Source of the DNA: Streptomyces antimicrobicus
GTDB lineage: Bacteria; Actinomycetota; Actinomycetes; Streptomycetales; Streptomycetaceae
Direction: 5' to 3'
Assembly (NCBI RefSeq): GCF_020532625.1
Contig: NZ_JAJAUY010000002.1
Coordinates: 1-64,000, forward strand
DNA: 64,000 nt
Position numbers and translations under genes: made by a program. The notes beneath the pieces were generated by a model, which was given only the letters and a program-made list of their open reading frames with translations, ran no database searches and was not told where the DNA came from. Of the stretch, positions 1 to 9,415 are shown piece by piece (within the stretch, counting starts at the first letter, position 1; the number at the start of each line of letters is the position of its first letter).

Positions 1-240
1 GGGGCTCGGCTTCGCCGAGCCAGGGCCGGCCTTCGGCCGGAGTCCTTCGCTTCGCTCCGGACAGGTTCGGGTTCCGCTGCGCTCCACCCGAACGGCCTCT
101 CCGCAGGCCTGGGTGACCCCGTTTCACGGGGTCCGCGCCTACGGCCCGTTGGGTGGGTCCGCTCCGCTCCCCCGCCCAGGTCCTTCCGGCTCCGCCTCCA
201 GGCCCAGCCCGCTTCGCGGGCCGCCGGCAGCGGGGCCAAG
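1..240. repeat. Cluster of short GC-rich hairpins with TTC loops
   Basis: At least four short inverted repeats stand close together: GGCTCGGC/GCCGAGCC at 3-21, CCGGCC/GGCCGG at 26-40, GACCCCGT/ACGGGGTC near 115-133, and CCCGC/GCGGG near 210-226. Their loops are mostly TTC. No convincing gene covers them. Such REP-like hairpins are common in Streptomyces non-coding DNA; a role as terminators or in replicon structure is only inference. Confidence 0.55.
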
Positions 241-378
241 CTGAGCTGAGGATGGAAAGGGTCCTCGATCCACAGCGCAGGCTTACCCAGGCCTGTCCTC
301 AAGCAAAGACAGTCCTCACGGAGCTTCCCTCACCGGCATGATGAGGTGCGCCACTGACATCAGGAGAGCGGGGGCACC

Positions 379-633
379 GTGAGTCGGGTCAAGCGATGGG
401 CACTCATCAGCGGGGGGCTGTGCCTGGTCACCTGGACGATCGCCGCAGCAATTGCACTCATCCCGGCCGCCCAGGACATCCAAGACGCCTTCGGTAAATG
501 GCTTAAAGCCCTCGCTGCCACCCCCGCAATCATCGCGGTCATCGGCTTCTGGGTCCTCGGCGCAAGCGGCGGACCCCCAGACGGCACCTGGGGCAGCAAT
601 CCAGGCGGCTACCCAAACGGCATCGACATCTGA
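379..633 (+). CDS. Small two-TM membrane protein
   Basis: This 84-residue protein starts at GTG 379, preceded by a GGAGAG-like ribosome site about 10 bases upstream. It has a basic start (MSRVKRW), a hydrophobic segment at about residues 8-32, a short amphipathic stretch and a second hydrophobic segment at about residues 46-65, then a Gly/Pro-rich polar tail. That predicts a two-span inner-membrane protein. I recognise no family. Small membrane proteins of this size occur beside transfer genes on Streptomyces plasmids, but no transfer gene is visible here, so function is unknown. Its neighbour to the right is a decayed transposon. Confidence 0.5.
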   Translation: MSRVKRWALISGGLCLVTWTIAAAIALIPAAQDIQDAFGKWLKALAATPAIIAVIGFWVLGASGGPPDGTWGSNPGGYPNGIDI

Positions 634-759
634 CCAACTCCCGAAACGGGTAGTGCTTCAAAAGCCTGGCTCGATGAACTCTGGGATCCGCTGCGCATGG
701 GCATCCCACGCCCCTGCCAGCTGCTGTCGCGGATCAGTGGGACTGCGCACTGAGGGGTG

Positions 760-1432
760 TCAGCTGCCCAGCTTGCTGAAGGCCCAGCGGAGCACCTCCT
801 GGTCAGGGCAGTCGCGGCCTGTCCGTTCGAGCGCGGTCACAGTGGGGGGCTGTTAGCCGGGCCCAGTTACGGAAGTTGCCATGCGCCGCGTGGCGGTCGG
901 CGAAGGCGACATCTACGGGATCGGTCCGTGCCCAGACGGGATGGGAGCGGGATGGCTTGCTGAACTTCCTCCAGGGTGAGCTTGGTGACGTGCTGCCAGA
1001 TGAAGATGCGGGAGGAGAGCATCGGCTCCTTCCGCAACACCGTGTGCACTCCCTCGCCGCCGGCGAACATGATCGCGATCTGCGAGTATGGGTAATTCCA
1101 GACGAACCGGAAGTATTCGAACGTCTCTCGATTGAGCCACTGAGCTTCATCCACGACCAGCGGACGCGGGTGGGCCGCCAGCGAGTGCAGAAGCAGCCGA
1201 TCGAACTCGGACGGACAACGCGGAGGTTCTCCGGCAGACCGAGCCCAGCGAAGAGCTCGTGGCGCACCGCTCGAGCTGTGGGGCGGGCGCGAAAGGCGAC
1301 GCGGCAGACCTCCTCGCCACGGGTCCGCTCCAGCTCGCGCAGGCAGACGTTGGCGGCGAGGGTCGTGACGACCGCCGCGTCCGCGAGCTGGGTGTAGTGA
1401 TCGGTCTCCCGCGGCGGCAGCTGGCTCGTCAT
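760..1432 (-). pseudogene. tniB: TniB/TnsC-like AAA ATPase, frameshifted
   Basis: The start is ATG 1432 (MTSQLPPRETDHY). The N-terminal part continues in one frame to about 1240. The Walker B region (LVVDEAQWLN) and following sensor region are in a second frame near 870-1190. The terminus (DQEVLRWAFSKLGS, stop at 760-762) is in a third. At least two indels therefore break the gene. Family members are transposition-activating ATPases that work with a DDE transposase, consistent with the transposase remnant immediately upstream. Clearly not functional as it stands. Confidence 0.7.
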
Positions 1433-1439
1433 CTCTTCT

Positions 1440-2800
1440 CCTCTCGGACGCGTGGCGCAGGGAGGCCGGGGTGTTCCAGTCACCGGGCGGCGGGGCGGGC
1501 GGGACGAGGTCCGGCAAGGCCAACTCCGGCCTGCCATCCACGCACCGAGGTAGGCCCGGCCGCGCCAACGCACGCCGTGGCTGCTCAGCTTCCGCATCCG
1601 GCCGTCGTCCTCCAGCATCAGCCCCCACAAGGCGGCCTCGGGAATGTCCGGGAGCTGACGTGGGGTCGGCCTGCCAGGCCTCCAAGGGAGTCCGGCCGGC
1701 CAGGTCTGCGGGACGGTGCTCGGTGTTCCACCACCGCGGCCACTCCAGCACCTCAAGCGGTGAACTCGGCGAAAGCCAGCGGTACCGGCTCCTCAGGGGC
1801 GGGCTTCTTCCTGGAGCGCCGGGGCTTGGGGGTGAGGGTGTAGCCGGGCAGGACGGCGAAGGGCATGCGGTCCACACACCGATCGAGGTTCTCCACCGTG
1901 CCCTTCAGATGCGGCTGTAGGCAGGGAGGTCCTCGGTTTCGGAGTTCAGGACGGCGCCGAACGCGCCCAGGACCGCCTTCGACAGGAAGTCCCGGCCGCG
2001 GTCGACCCGCACGTGCTCAGGAATGCCGCCCGCGGGCCCGTACGGGCCGGTGCGCAGCACCGCGGCGCGCAGAGCTGCCAGGATCGAGGCCCTCGAGGGA
2101 TGGCCTGGAGTGACCGCCGTGCCGGTGATGGTCTTCGTCGCGACGTCGATGAACCACGTCACCCACGGCGCACCAGCACCCCGTCCGCGTCTACCACAAG
2201 CGGCGCCTGGACGTGGTCGGACTCCCAGGTCTGGTTCCGCCACAGCCTCGGCCTGCGCCCGAACACATCGTGAACCCGGGCCGCCTCCGGCCCCCAGGCC
2301 AGACCCGCGCGTTCACCCGCGGTCAGATCACGGCACACCCCAAGCAGGAACGTCGACAACGACGGCACCGGATCCAGCAGCGGCACCGACTCCGTCGGCG
2401 CCCCGCCCGGCACCGCGGTGACCGGCTCACCGGCAGCCGTCTTCGCACGGGCCACCAGCTGCCGGTGGACCGCCGAGGCGTTTCCCCGCCAGTACGCAAG
2501 CAGCACCCGCACCTGCGACGTCACCTCGAACCGGTCCACCGGTCTCGCCCCCAGGCGGGCCGCCGTACAGGGCTCGGCTTCGGCCTGCGCGAGCCACCGC
2601 CACACCGTCCGCTCCGACACCCCCAGGCACTCCCCTGCCAACCGCACATGCCCCCGTGAAAGCCGCCTCTGGGCCCGCAGCGGCAGCAGCCGCTGAACCG
2701 CAGGACCGCGCAACGCGGCGAGCCCCGGACCCCGGATCTCAGGCACCGGCTCTGGCACGTCCAACGGTGCCGACGCTCCCGCCTCGGATGAACTGATCAC
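1440..2800 (-). pseudogene. tniA: Mu-type DDE transposase, frameshifted
   Basis: The N-terminal part (about 2160-2800) carries a helix-turn-helix resembling LAGECLGVSERTVWRWLAQ and a conserved lead-in to the catalytic core (DVFGRRPRLWRNQTWESDHV). The DDE core continues in another frame at about 1905-2160, with TWFIDVATKTITG and VDRGRDFLSK. The C-terminal part follows in further frames down to about 1480 (HRPADLAGRTPLEAWQADPT). Several indels separate these blocks. The frame at 2800 begins with GTG. It would have acted with the ATPase downstream; it is dead now. Confidence 0.75.
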
Positions 2801-2858
2801 GGAACCGCTCCCTACCGCCCACTGTCGGTCTCCCTTTTCGATCCTGTGCCGCCAGCCG

Positions 2859-3912
2859 TTACGGACAGGGGCCAAGCCGGGCGCAGGCCTGCTCGATCAC
2901 CGCACGGTCCACGCGTACGTCCCTGCCTCGCTTGGACAGGGCGTAGACGCGGGAGGTGATCTTCGCCCAGGTTCGGAAGGTGCCCCGCGCCACCGTCGCA
3001 TCCGCCCATCCCACCTTCGCCGGATCGACGCCCTCCCACACGTCGTGGAACATCGCCAGCGTCTCCGAGAGCCGCTCCTGATCCAGCCCGGGGACCTGGT
3101 ACCAGGTCAGCACCCGCGACCTCAACGCCGGCGCCCGCGCGACCACCCGCTCCGCACCCGCCCCGCACAGCAACAGCGCGGCAGCGGTCCCCGGCTCGTC
3201 CCACAGCAGCCGCAGGTAGCCTGGCAGCAGCGGGGACAAGCGTTGCGCGCCGTGGAGGAACAGCACCCCATGCCCGGCGCAGCGCCTCCCTCAGAGCGCG
3301 GTCGGCCGGCTGCGCGCGGTGCGAGAGAGAACCCGCCGCCAGTCCTAGCGCCTCCAGCAACGAAGCCCGCATCTGCGGCAGCCCCGGCTTCACCCCGACC
3401 ACCGCCCGCCAGACCGGAACCCGATCAGGCAACAGGTGCAGCGCCTGCTGCACCGCCACCGTCTTCCCCACCCCCGGGCTCCCCGAACACACACCCAATC
3501 CCCCGCGCGGCAGCCGTGTGCCCCACCGCTTCCACCACCGCAGCAACGCCGGCCGTCGACACCACCCGGGCGCCCGGCACGAACAACCGCACCCCACCCC
3601 GCCACGGCCCGCGTCCTCCTCGCCGACCGTCCCAGGCCCCGGCGCGGGCACCGGTTCCGCGTCGACCACCGGCAAGCCCTCACCCGCCCGCTGCAACTTC
3701 AGCTCGGCCAAGACCCGGTCATAGCGGCTGGCCTTGGCCCGGTTCCTGGACGGCCTCGCCACCTCCAGCACCCGCCCCGCACGCAGATCCCGGAGCACCG
3801 CACGCTGCAACGTCCCCAACGACGGCACCCCCACAGCCGAAGACGAACCATCGGCCGTCATCCGCCGGTGCAACGCCGCGACGTTCCCACCACCTCCGCC
3901 AGGCCAGCCCAC
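2859..3912 (-). pseudogene. Second transposase fragment and TniB-like ATPase, frameshifted
   Basis: The right part (about 3650-3900) resembles the pre-core region of the same transposase family (VPSLGTLQRAVLRDLRAGRV). It then runs into an AAA ATPase with an intact Walker A (GSPGVGKT, near 3490). After a frameshift near 3270 the ATPase continues in another frame to a stop at 2859 (LFLHGAQRLSPLLPGYLRLL onward). The transposase piece lacks its catalytic core. Having an ATPase both upstream and downstream of the 1440-2800 transposase suggests two related elements collapsed together. Confidence 0.6.
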
Positions 3913-4213
3913 AACCCGTCATCCAACCGACGCACCACCACACCCCGCCCCAACCGACCCTCCTCACCCATACCCACCAGCACACCCGGCCACCACGGCA
4001 ACAAACACTGGAATGAGCCAACCCATGACAGCCACCCGCCCTGCCGCTAAGCACCCCGCGGCAGCAACCTGGTCACGCAGTGGCAGCCAAGATCAGCATC
4101 AATCCCCGATGAGAACAGCGACGACCACGCGGACCCGGCTGACGCCCAACCAATGCCACCCACCCACCCATTCACACCCGGACAGGGCCGGTGGGGCGTA
4201 CGCTGACGTGTGG
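3913..4213. other. Gene-free stretch
   Basis: No supported gene. The long plus-strand frame running from here through the kinase is an antisense shadow. The segment near 4080-4190 is less GC-rich than its surroundings, but I see no promoter or repeat I can defend. Confidence 0.4.
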
Positions 4214-6163
4214 TCAGGGGGTGGCGATCAGTCGGCTCGGGCGGTTCAGGAGTGTCCTGCCCACCGGTTCCGGCAGGGGTCGTCCCAGGCAGTCGGCGGC
4301 CAGGTCGAGCAGCCTGTGCGCACGTTCGCGGGGGTCCGGTGTGGCAGCGATCGTCGATGCCCGGGCGCGCGCGGTCGGGGCGTCCAGCGGTTCGGTCGTC
4401 CCGTCGGCCGTCGCGCCGGGGGCGGTCGCGATCGCCTGTTCCGCATCCTGCAGCTGACGGGCCAACTCGCGGGTGGAGTTCTGTTCCCCGCCGGAGATCA
4501 TGTCCATGGCGTCGCTGAAATCGATGTCCGCGATGGCGATGCGGACTTGGACGGTGCGATGGTCGATGGGTCGCTGTGCGAGGCCGGCTGCCTCGTACCG
4601 TTCGAACTCCTCCCGGGCGGTGGCGAGGAAGTGGCGCCCGCCCCTGGGATCGCCGGCCGCCGCCAGGGCCTTGGCGACGCCGCACAGGGCGTCGATCCGC
4701 GTGTGCGGGGTGCCGATCTGCCCGAGCGCGCGCAGGACCGCGTTCATGTGGGCCGGGGCCATGGTCGTGGCAACCCGGCTCAGCGCCAGGTCGCGGGTTC
4801 CGGGCACGCCGATCTCGTCGGCCCAGGCGAGTGCGCGTTCCGGAACGCTGTGGGCGGCGGCCTCGGCGAGGCGCATCCAGGCGACATCGGCCCAGATGGC
4901 CGGGAGTCCACGGGCGATCTCTTCGGCGCGCGCGGATTCCACGGAGGCCATGGCCCCGGCGAGCCCAGCCCGCAGCTGGTCCCCGACCGGGAGTTCGGTG
5001 CCGGCCGAGTCCAGCGTCCGCAGCGCGTGTGCCAGGAGGCTCGCGACACGCAGGGGTGCCAACTCGGTCCACTCCCGGGTCAGGTGCAGGCAGGAGAGAA
5101 CTCCTTCCGCGGTGTCGGAGGCGAGCAGGGCGAGGGCCCGGGTCTCGGACTCCTCGGCCAGTGTGAGGGCGAGGGCGGGGTCGATCCGGGCGGCCAGGGA
5201 CACGGCACGGGACTGTGTCACGGCGTCGCCGGCGCGGGTGGCGCCCCACAGCAGCTCCTCCATCAGGACCCGGTCGACCGTGGGAGGGTGGGGACGGTCG
5301 GAGCGCGTGGACGTGGACCCGGGCCGCAGTGCGCCCCGCGCGTGCGCGTCGCGGAGCCGGACCACCTCGGCCGCCACCTCACGGGCCGTGCCCGGACGCC
5401 GTGCGGGCTGCTTCTCCAACAAGGCCTCGACGAGGAGCTCCAGATCCGGGGGCACGTCCGGACGCTGGGACCGCAACGGCTCCGGCACCTCCTCGACGTG
5501 GCGGCGCAGCAGCTCGTGGTACCCGCCCGAGAACGGTGGACGTCCCAGCAGCAGGGCATACAGGACGCACCCCAGCGCGTACAGATCGCAGCGCCCGTCG
5601 ACGTGGTCGCCGCGCCACTGCTCGGGGGCCATGTACGCGGGAGTGCCGAACGGTCGTCCGGTGACAGTCAGGCCGGCCGTGGCCTCGGCGAAGCGCGCTA
5701 TGCCGAAGTCGCAGACCTTGACCCGGCCGTCGGGGAGCAGGAAGAGGTTGCTCGGTTTGATGTCGCGGTGGACGATGCCCTGCCCTTCGGCGGCGGCCAG
5801 CACGTCGGCCGCCTGCGCGGCGATGCCGAGGACGTCACCGAGGGGCAGCCCCTCCGGGTGGTCGCGCAGGACGGTGCCGAGGTCGGATCCCTCCAGGAGT
5901 TCCATGACGAGGAAGAACCGACCGCCGTCGTGGCCGACGTCGTGCACGACCGTGACCCCCGGATGACGCAGGCGGGCGGTGATGATCGCCTCACGGCGGA
6001 ACCTGCCGACGGCCTCGTCGCCCGCCGAGGAGTCGAGGAGGAGCTTCACGGCCACGGGGCGGCGCAGTGACAGGTCCTCGGCCTCCCACACTTCGCCCAT
6101 CCCGCCCCGGCCGATCACCGTGTTCAGCCGGTACCTCCCGACGAGCCGGTCCCCCTGTCGCAC
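4214..6163 (-). CDS. Ser/Thr protein kinase with C-terminal helical region
   Basis: This 649-residue protein starts at GTG 6163 behind a strong AGAGGGGGAG ribosome site. Residues 1-270 form a Hanks-type kinase domain: glycine loop GRGGMGEVWEA, catalytic lysine in VAVKLLL, HRDIKPSNL and DFGIARFAE, followed by the GTPAYMAPEQW activation-loop end. These motifs are intact, so it should phosphorylate Ser/Thr residues. There is no transmembrane segment or PASTA repeat, so it is predicted cytosolic, unlike PknB. The remaining ~380 residues are Ala/Leu/Glu-rich and helical, resembling TPR- or HEAT-like scaffolds, and may bind substrates. It stands alone between transposon debris and gene fragments; its target is unknown. 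Confidence 0.9.
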   Translation of the reverse strand: MRQGDRLVGRYRLNTVIGRGGMGEVWEAEDLSLRRPVAVKLLLDSSAGDEAVGRFRREAIITARLRHPGVTVVHDVGHDGGRFFLVMELLEGSDLGTVLRDHPEGLPLGDVLGIAAQAADVLAAAEGQGIVHRDIKPSNLFLLPDGRVKVCDFGIARFAEATAGLTVTGRPFGTPAYMAPEQWRGDHVDGRCDLYALGCVLYALLLGRPPFSGGYHELLRRHVEEVPEPLRSQRPDVPPDLELLVEALLEKQPARRPGTAREVAAEVVRLRDAHARGALRPGSTSTRSDRPHPPTVDRVLMEELLWGATRAGDAVTQSRAVSLAARIDPALALTLAEESETRALALLASDTAEGVLSCLHLTREWTELAPLRVASLLAHALRTLDSAGTELPVGDQLRAGLAGAMASVESARAEEIARGLPAIWADVAWMRLAEAAAHSVPERALAWADEIGVPGTRDLALSRVATTMAPAHMNAVLRALGQIGTPHTRIDALCGVAKALAAAGDPRGGRHFLATAREEFERYEAAGLAQRPIDHRTVQVRIAIADIDFSDAMDMISGGEQNSTRELARQLQDAEQAIATAPGATADGTTEPLDAPTARARASTIAATPDPRERAHRLLDLAADCLGRPLPEPVGRTLLNRPSRLIATP

Positions 6164-6365
6164 TGCTCCCCCTCTGCACGGTGATGCGAACGGCTGTCAT
6201 TGTGTCCCAAGTCGAACGGCGAACGGGCGCGGTTCGGTGCGCTCTGTACGGGGAGTTCGTCCTCCTCAGCCGCCGCGGCGTGCAAGGCCGGCGGGGGTCG
6301 GCTCTGGCGGCTGGTGGGGGGTCGTTCGGTTGCTCCGCCGGTGCGGGGCGGGGGCCGGCAGCGGT

Positions 6366-6615
6366 GGCGGCGCCCTTCTCGTGGCGTGAGGCCGTACGCC
6401 GCTCGGAACCGGCGGGTGAAGTGGCTGGGGCTGGTGAACCCGGAGCGTGCCGCCACGGCCGACACCGGGAGGGCCGCGTGCTGCGGGGAGGCGAGGAGGA
6501 GGCAGGCCGCTTCGAGACATTCGGAGATGGCCCACTGTTCGAGTCTGATCCCGGCCCGGCCGAGGATCTCGTACAGGCGGCGTCGGGAGATGCGGTGGGC
6601 GCGGGCGATGCTGTC
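6366..6615 (-). pseudogene. AraC-family regulator, C-terminal DNA-binding fragment
   Basis: About 83 residues match the double helix-turn-helix of AraC/XylS regulators: DSIARAHRISRRRLYEILG, then VSAVAARSGFTSPSHFTRRF and RAAYGLTPRE. The usual ~200-residue N-terminal sensor region is absent. Upstream sequence in this frame looks non-coding and merges with the Rhs-like remnant on the opposite strand. It is a truncated relic. Confidence 0.7.
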
Positions 6616-6754
6616 CGCGTTCGTCCTGCAACTGCTGGTCAGCTGGTTCGCCTTCGGGGGCCGCGACGTGGTGGCCGCCACCCTGATGGCCCGTTTCTCG
6701 GGCCTGTGGCTGGCCTCCGCCCTGAACGCGGTGCTGGAGCTGCCGGGCGCGAGT

Positions 6755-7082
6755 CGGGTCCACACGGACACCGAGTACGACGGCGCCGGGCGCGTCACGG
6801 CCGTCATCGCCAAGCGGTTCGGCGACGAGACCAAGCGCACCACCACGCTGCACACCGACTACGAAGAGCTCGGCCGGAAGACCGCGCCGCCAGCGCATCG
6901 AGGACGCCCACTACACCTACGACCCGGCCGGCAACCTGACCGCGCTCTCGACGTCGTGCGGGCAGGACGCCGCGCGCACCACCGACACCCAGGGCCTGCG
7001 CCTGGACGGACTGCGCCGCGTCACCGAGGCCTGGACCGACCGGAACCCCGCCTGCTCGGCCGCACCATCGAAGACCCTGTGA
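6755..7082 (+). pseudogene. Rhs/YD-repeat protein fragment
   Basis: Two YD-type repeats are readable in different frames: TDTEYDGAGRVTAVIAKRF near 6770-6860 and YTYDPAGNLTALST near 6912-6950, followed by LRLDGLRRVTEAWTD to about 7040. Rhs proteins are large secreted shells carrying polymorphic toxins. Only about 110 residues remain, with no toxin tip or immunity gene that I can identify. A frameshift near 6885 separates the repeats. It abuts the AraC fragment, marking a recombination junction. Confidence 0.65.
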
Positions 7083-7259
7083 CCCTTCGGGCTGTACGGA
7101 GGGTCTCTCTCGGGCAGACCGGAGAGGTCAGTTTCACCAAGGCGGAGTTCGCCGCTGAAGCCCAGCTTCAGATCTCAGCAGGCCAGGGCCCCAGGCTGAC
7201 TCCCGGCACTGCTGGCGACGGCACCCAATGGTCCGTGACGTCGCTGCGGAGTGATCTCG

Positions 7260-7823
7260 TCAGGCTGATCCAGCGCTGATCTCGAAGCGCTGGAACAGTG
7301 CCGGCAGGAACTGTTCCATGAGGGCTTGGGCGTCGCGGGCTTCTTCGAGTTCGTCATGGCCGAACCGGAGAACCTCGTACCCCCTGAGCTTGAGATCGCG
7401 GTCGGCGGCCACCATCTCGGCGTACTTCGCGGTGTCGGGGCGCCGACCTTCGTCGCGGGTGAAGTGCTGGGACCCGTCGACCTCCAGAACGATGCGCTGT
7501 CCGTGCGGAAGCAGGAGCAGGAAATCCATGCGGGAGCGGAGGAGGGCCTGGGGGCCGCGTTCGCGGACCGTGCGGGGATCCCAGTGGAGCCACACTTCGG
7601 GGAGCAGCACTGTCAGGTCGTGGACCCTGTCACTGAGGACATGGTGGTAGGCGCCGAAGAGGTTCCGCTGGCCCGGCGGGTTGGCAGGCAGACAGCGGTG
7701 CAGCCGCGACTGGGCAGCCCACGGGATTTCTGCTAGGGCACTCGATGGAGTGGAGCTGACCCAGGGCGAACCGGGCGACCCGAGCGGGGGTTCGCCGGTC
7801 ATGGACGACGAAGGCCTGATCAC
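7260..7823 (-). pseudogene. PD-(D/E)XK (DUF559/Vsr-like) nuclease remnant
   Basis: The C-terminal ~150 residues look like a DUF559/very-short-patch-repair-type nuclease. They include LLPEVWLHWDPRTV, the catalytic block MDFLLLLPHGQRIVLEVDGSQH (D and ExD in PD-(D/E)XK spacing, read in two parts) and the helix AADRDLKLRGYEVLRFG. The first ~35 residues up to the ATG at 7823 do not look like protein sequence, so the gene has lost its N-terminus and the listed start is arbitrary. Such domains often end longer defence or repair proteins. Loss of the remainder suggests it is inactive, although the catalytic core itself is uninterrupted. Confidence 0.55.
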
Positions 7824-8000
7824 GATCGAGATCCGCGGCAGCGAGAAGGCTACGGTCGAAGCAGCGCAGCGGATCGCGGACCTGTTCCTGTCGAGCGGGC
7901 CTTGTCGGCTGAAGCGGGTGCGCGTGTGTACGCGGACGTGGCCCGGGGGCCGATGGACGGCGGCTATCCCGACCCCGGGTGAGACCGCTCAGGCGGCCGG
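7801..8000 (+). pseudogene. Short conserved fragment, frameshifted
   Basis: From ATG 7801 the frame reads MDDEGLITIEIRGSEKATVE and continues as a plausible helix to about 7915. The next sensible segment (RVYADVARGPMDGGYPDPG) is one base out of frame. It resembles a small Streptomyces protein I cannot name. It overlaps the start region of the nuclease remnant on the other strand. Low confidence. Confidence 0.3.
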
Positions 8001-8356
8001 GTGCTGCTCCGTACCGACGCGGAGCACGAGCCGGAACGCAGATGTGGACGCGCGATCTCCCATCTCGCGGGGCGGACCTCGTCCTTCCACCTGGGGCGCA
8101 TGTGGGAGCCCAGCTCGCTGTTGATCCACCGCCTGTTCGATCCGCCTTCAAAGGGCATCCACACCTGAAGCCGCTCGCCACCGCCCACAGGGCGTCGCAC
8201 CCACGGAATCGTCAGCCGTTCCCCCCTCCGCGCCGTGTCTTCACACCTTTGATCACGATAGAACGCCGCTCGCTCAGTTTGTCGGCCAACCAGACAAGCC
8301 AAGGTCGAGATGCCGGTTGTGTCGGAGGAGCCGGACGCCGAGCCCGGACCAACCGG

Positions 8357-9398
8357 TCAGACGGCCACCGGCTCTGGGTGCAGGGCGATTCCCGAGGCCT
8401 CGTACACGCTCGCGGCCATCGTCTCCAGGGCGGCCCGGAATCCTGACGCGGTGGCTTCGGCCTGGGCGGTGAGGGCCAGGGTGCGGCGCGTCGAGCAGCG
8501 GACGCCGCGGGTGACCTCGGTGGCGGGCCGGTAGCCGCAGGCCTCCAGCAGCCAGGCCGCGCTGGCCCGCCAGGCCTGCGCGCGCGTGCGGTAGAGGGGG
8601 GCGCCCTGGCTGCGCAGGGTGCGGGCCTGGTGGTCGGTGACGGTGGGGTTGAGGAAGCAGGAGCCGGCCTGGCGGTGGTCGTGACCTGCCTCGGGCAGGA
8701 GGAGGCCCCGCTCGGCGCGGTCGTGCAGTACTGCGGCCGCAGCTTCTGCAAGTGGGGGCCTGCTGTCCAGTGGTGCCTGGAGTGCTGTGGCGAGGTGCTG
8801 GTAGGTGATGGGGGCCGCCGTGGTGGAGGGGGTCAGGTGGAGGGTGAGGGAGAGGATCGTCCACCTGCCGGGCTGCTGCTTGTACCGGCTGGTGCGGTAG
8901 GCGAACCCGCACTCGGCCGCGGGGATGCGGGTGGTGCGGCCGGTGGTCCAGTCGTGGGCGGTGACTGCCGTGAGGCGGTCGCCGATTTCCTGGCCGTACG
9001 CTCCGGCGTTCTGGACCGGCGCGGCGCCCGCGGTGCCGGTCCGTGCCCGTGGCCCGCTAGATGCCGCCGAGGTACTCGATGCCGGACAGGCCTTCGGCGA
9101 CGGTGTGGGCGACGAGTTCGGCGAGCGGGTGCCCTGCGGCGACGGTGACCTCGACCCGCCCGTCGAGGCGGTGGCGGGTTCGGATGCCGCGGGTGGCCAT
9201 GTGGATGACCAGCCGGGTGGTGCCCTGGTCGGGGGCGAGGGTGTTGCTGCCGCCGCCGAGGGTGAACGACGACTCGGCGTGCGCGGCGGCGGTGCGGGCG
9301 AGGTCGGGCCAGTCGGCGTCGGTGGTGTGGCTGAGCCAGAGCGGCGCGGGGCCGCCCAGGCGCAGCGTGGTGTGGTCGGACAGCTGGTGCTGTCCCAT
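8357..9398 (-). pseudogene. murB: MurB-like UDP-N-acetylenolpyruvoylglucosamine reductase, frameshifted
   Basis: The gene starts at ATG 9398 behind a GGGAGG site, 16 bases after the serine hydrolase stop. The first ~113 residues match the MurB FAD-binding domain (TTLRLGGPAPLW, FTLGGGSNTLAPDQG, GLSGIEYLGGI). They end at a TAG near 9058. The rest of MurB continues in the next frame from about 9035: AGAAPVQNAGAYGQE, the FAYRTSRYK motif and WTILSLTLHL, down to the stop at 8357. Homology at the junction suggests an insertion of about 19 bases inside the conserved GIPG loop. Intact MurB reduces the enolpyruvyl-UDP-GlcNAc made by MurA. This copy should be inactive unless the indel is a sequencing error. 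Confidence 0.8.
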
Positions 9399-9415
9399 GG
9401 TGGGCCTCCCGGGTG

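Larger units (their letters stand above)
760..3912 (-). mobile_element. Decayed TniA/TniB-type (Mu/Tn7-superfamily) transposition module
   Basis: Reading right to left, the stretch holds a transposase fragment joined to an AAA ATPase, then a longer Mu-type DDE transposase, then a second AAA ATPase. The transposase-then-ATPase order matches tniA-tniB modules of Tn5053/Tn552-like elements. Every gene is broken by frameshifts, and two half-modules seem stacked, as if one element inserted into or recombined with another. I found no clear terminal repeats or target duplication. Confidence 0.7.

Noticed and set aside
760..3912. CRISPR-associated transposon
   Set aside because: TnsC-like ATPases are present, but there is no cas gene, TniQ or CRISPR array in the window.
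3734..6070. Plus-strand frame of 778 codons
   Set aside because: Antisense shadow of the Ser/Thr kinase; no recognisable protein features.
9057..9398. Stand-alone short FAD protein
   Set aside because: It is the N-terminal part of MurB; the remainder continues in the next frame.
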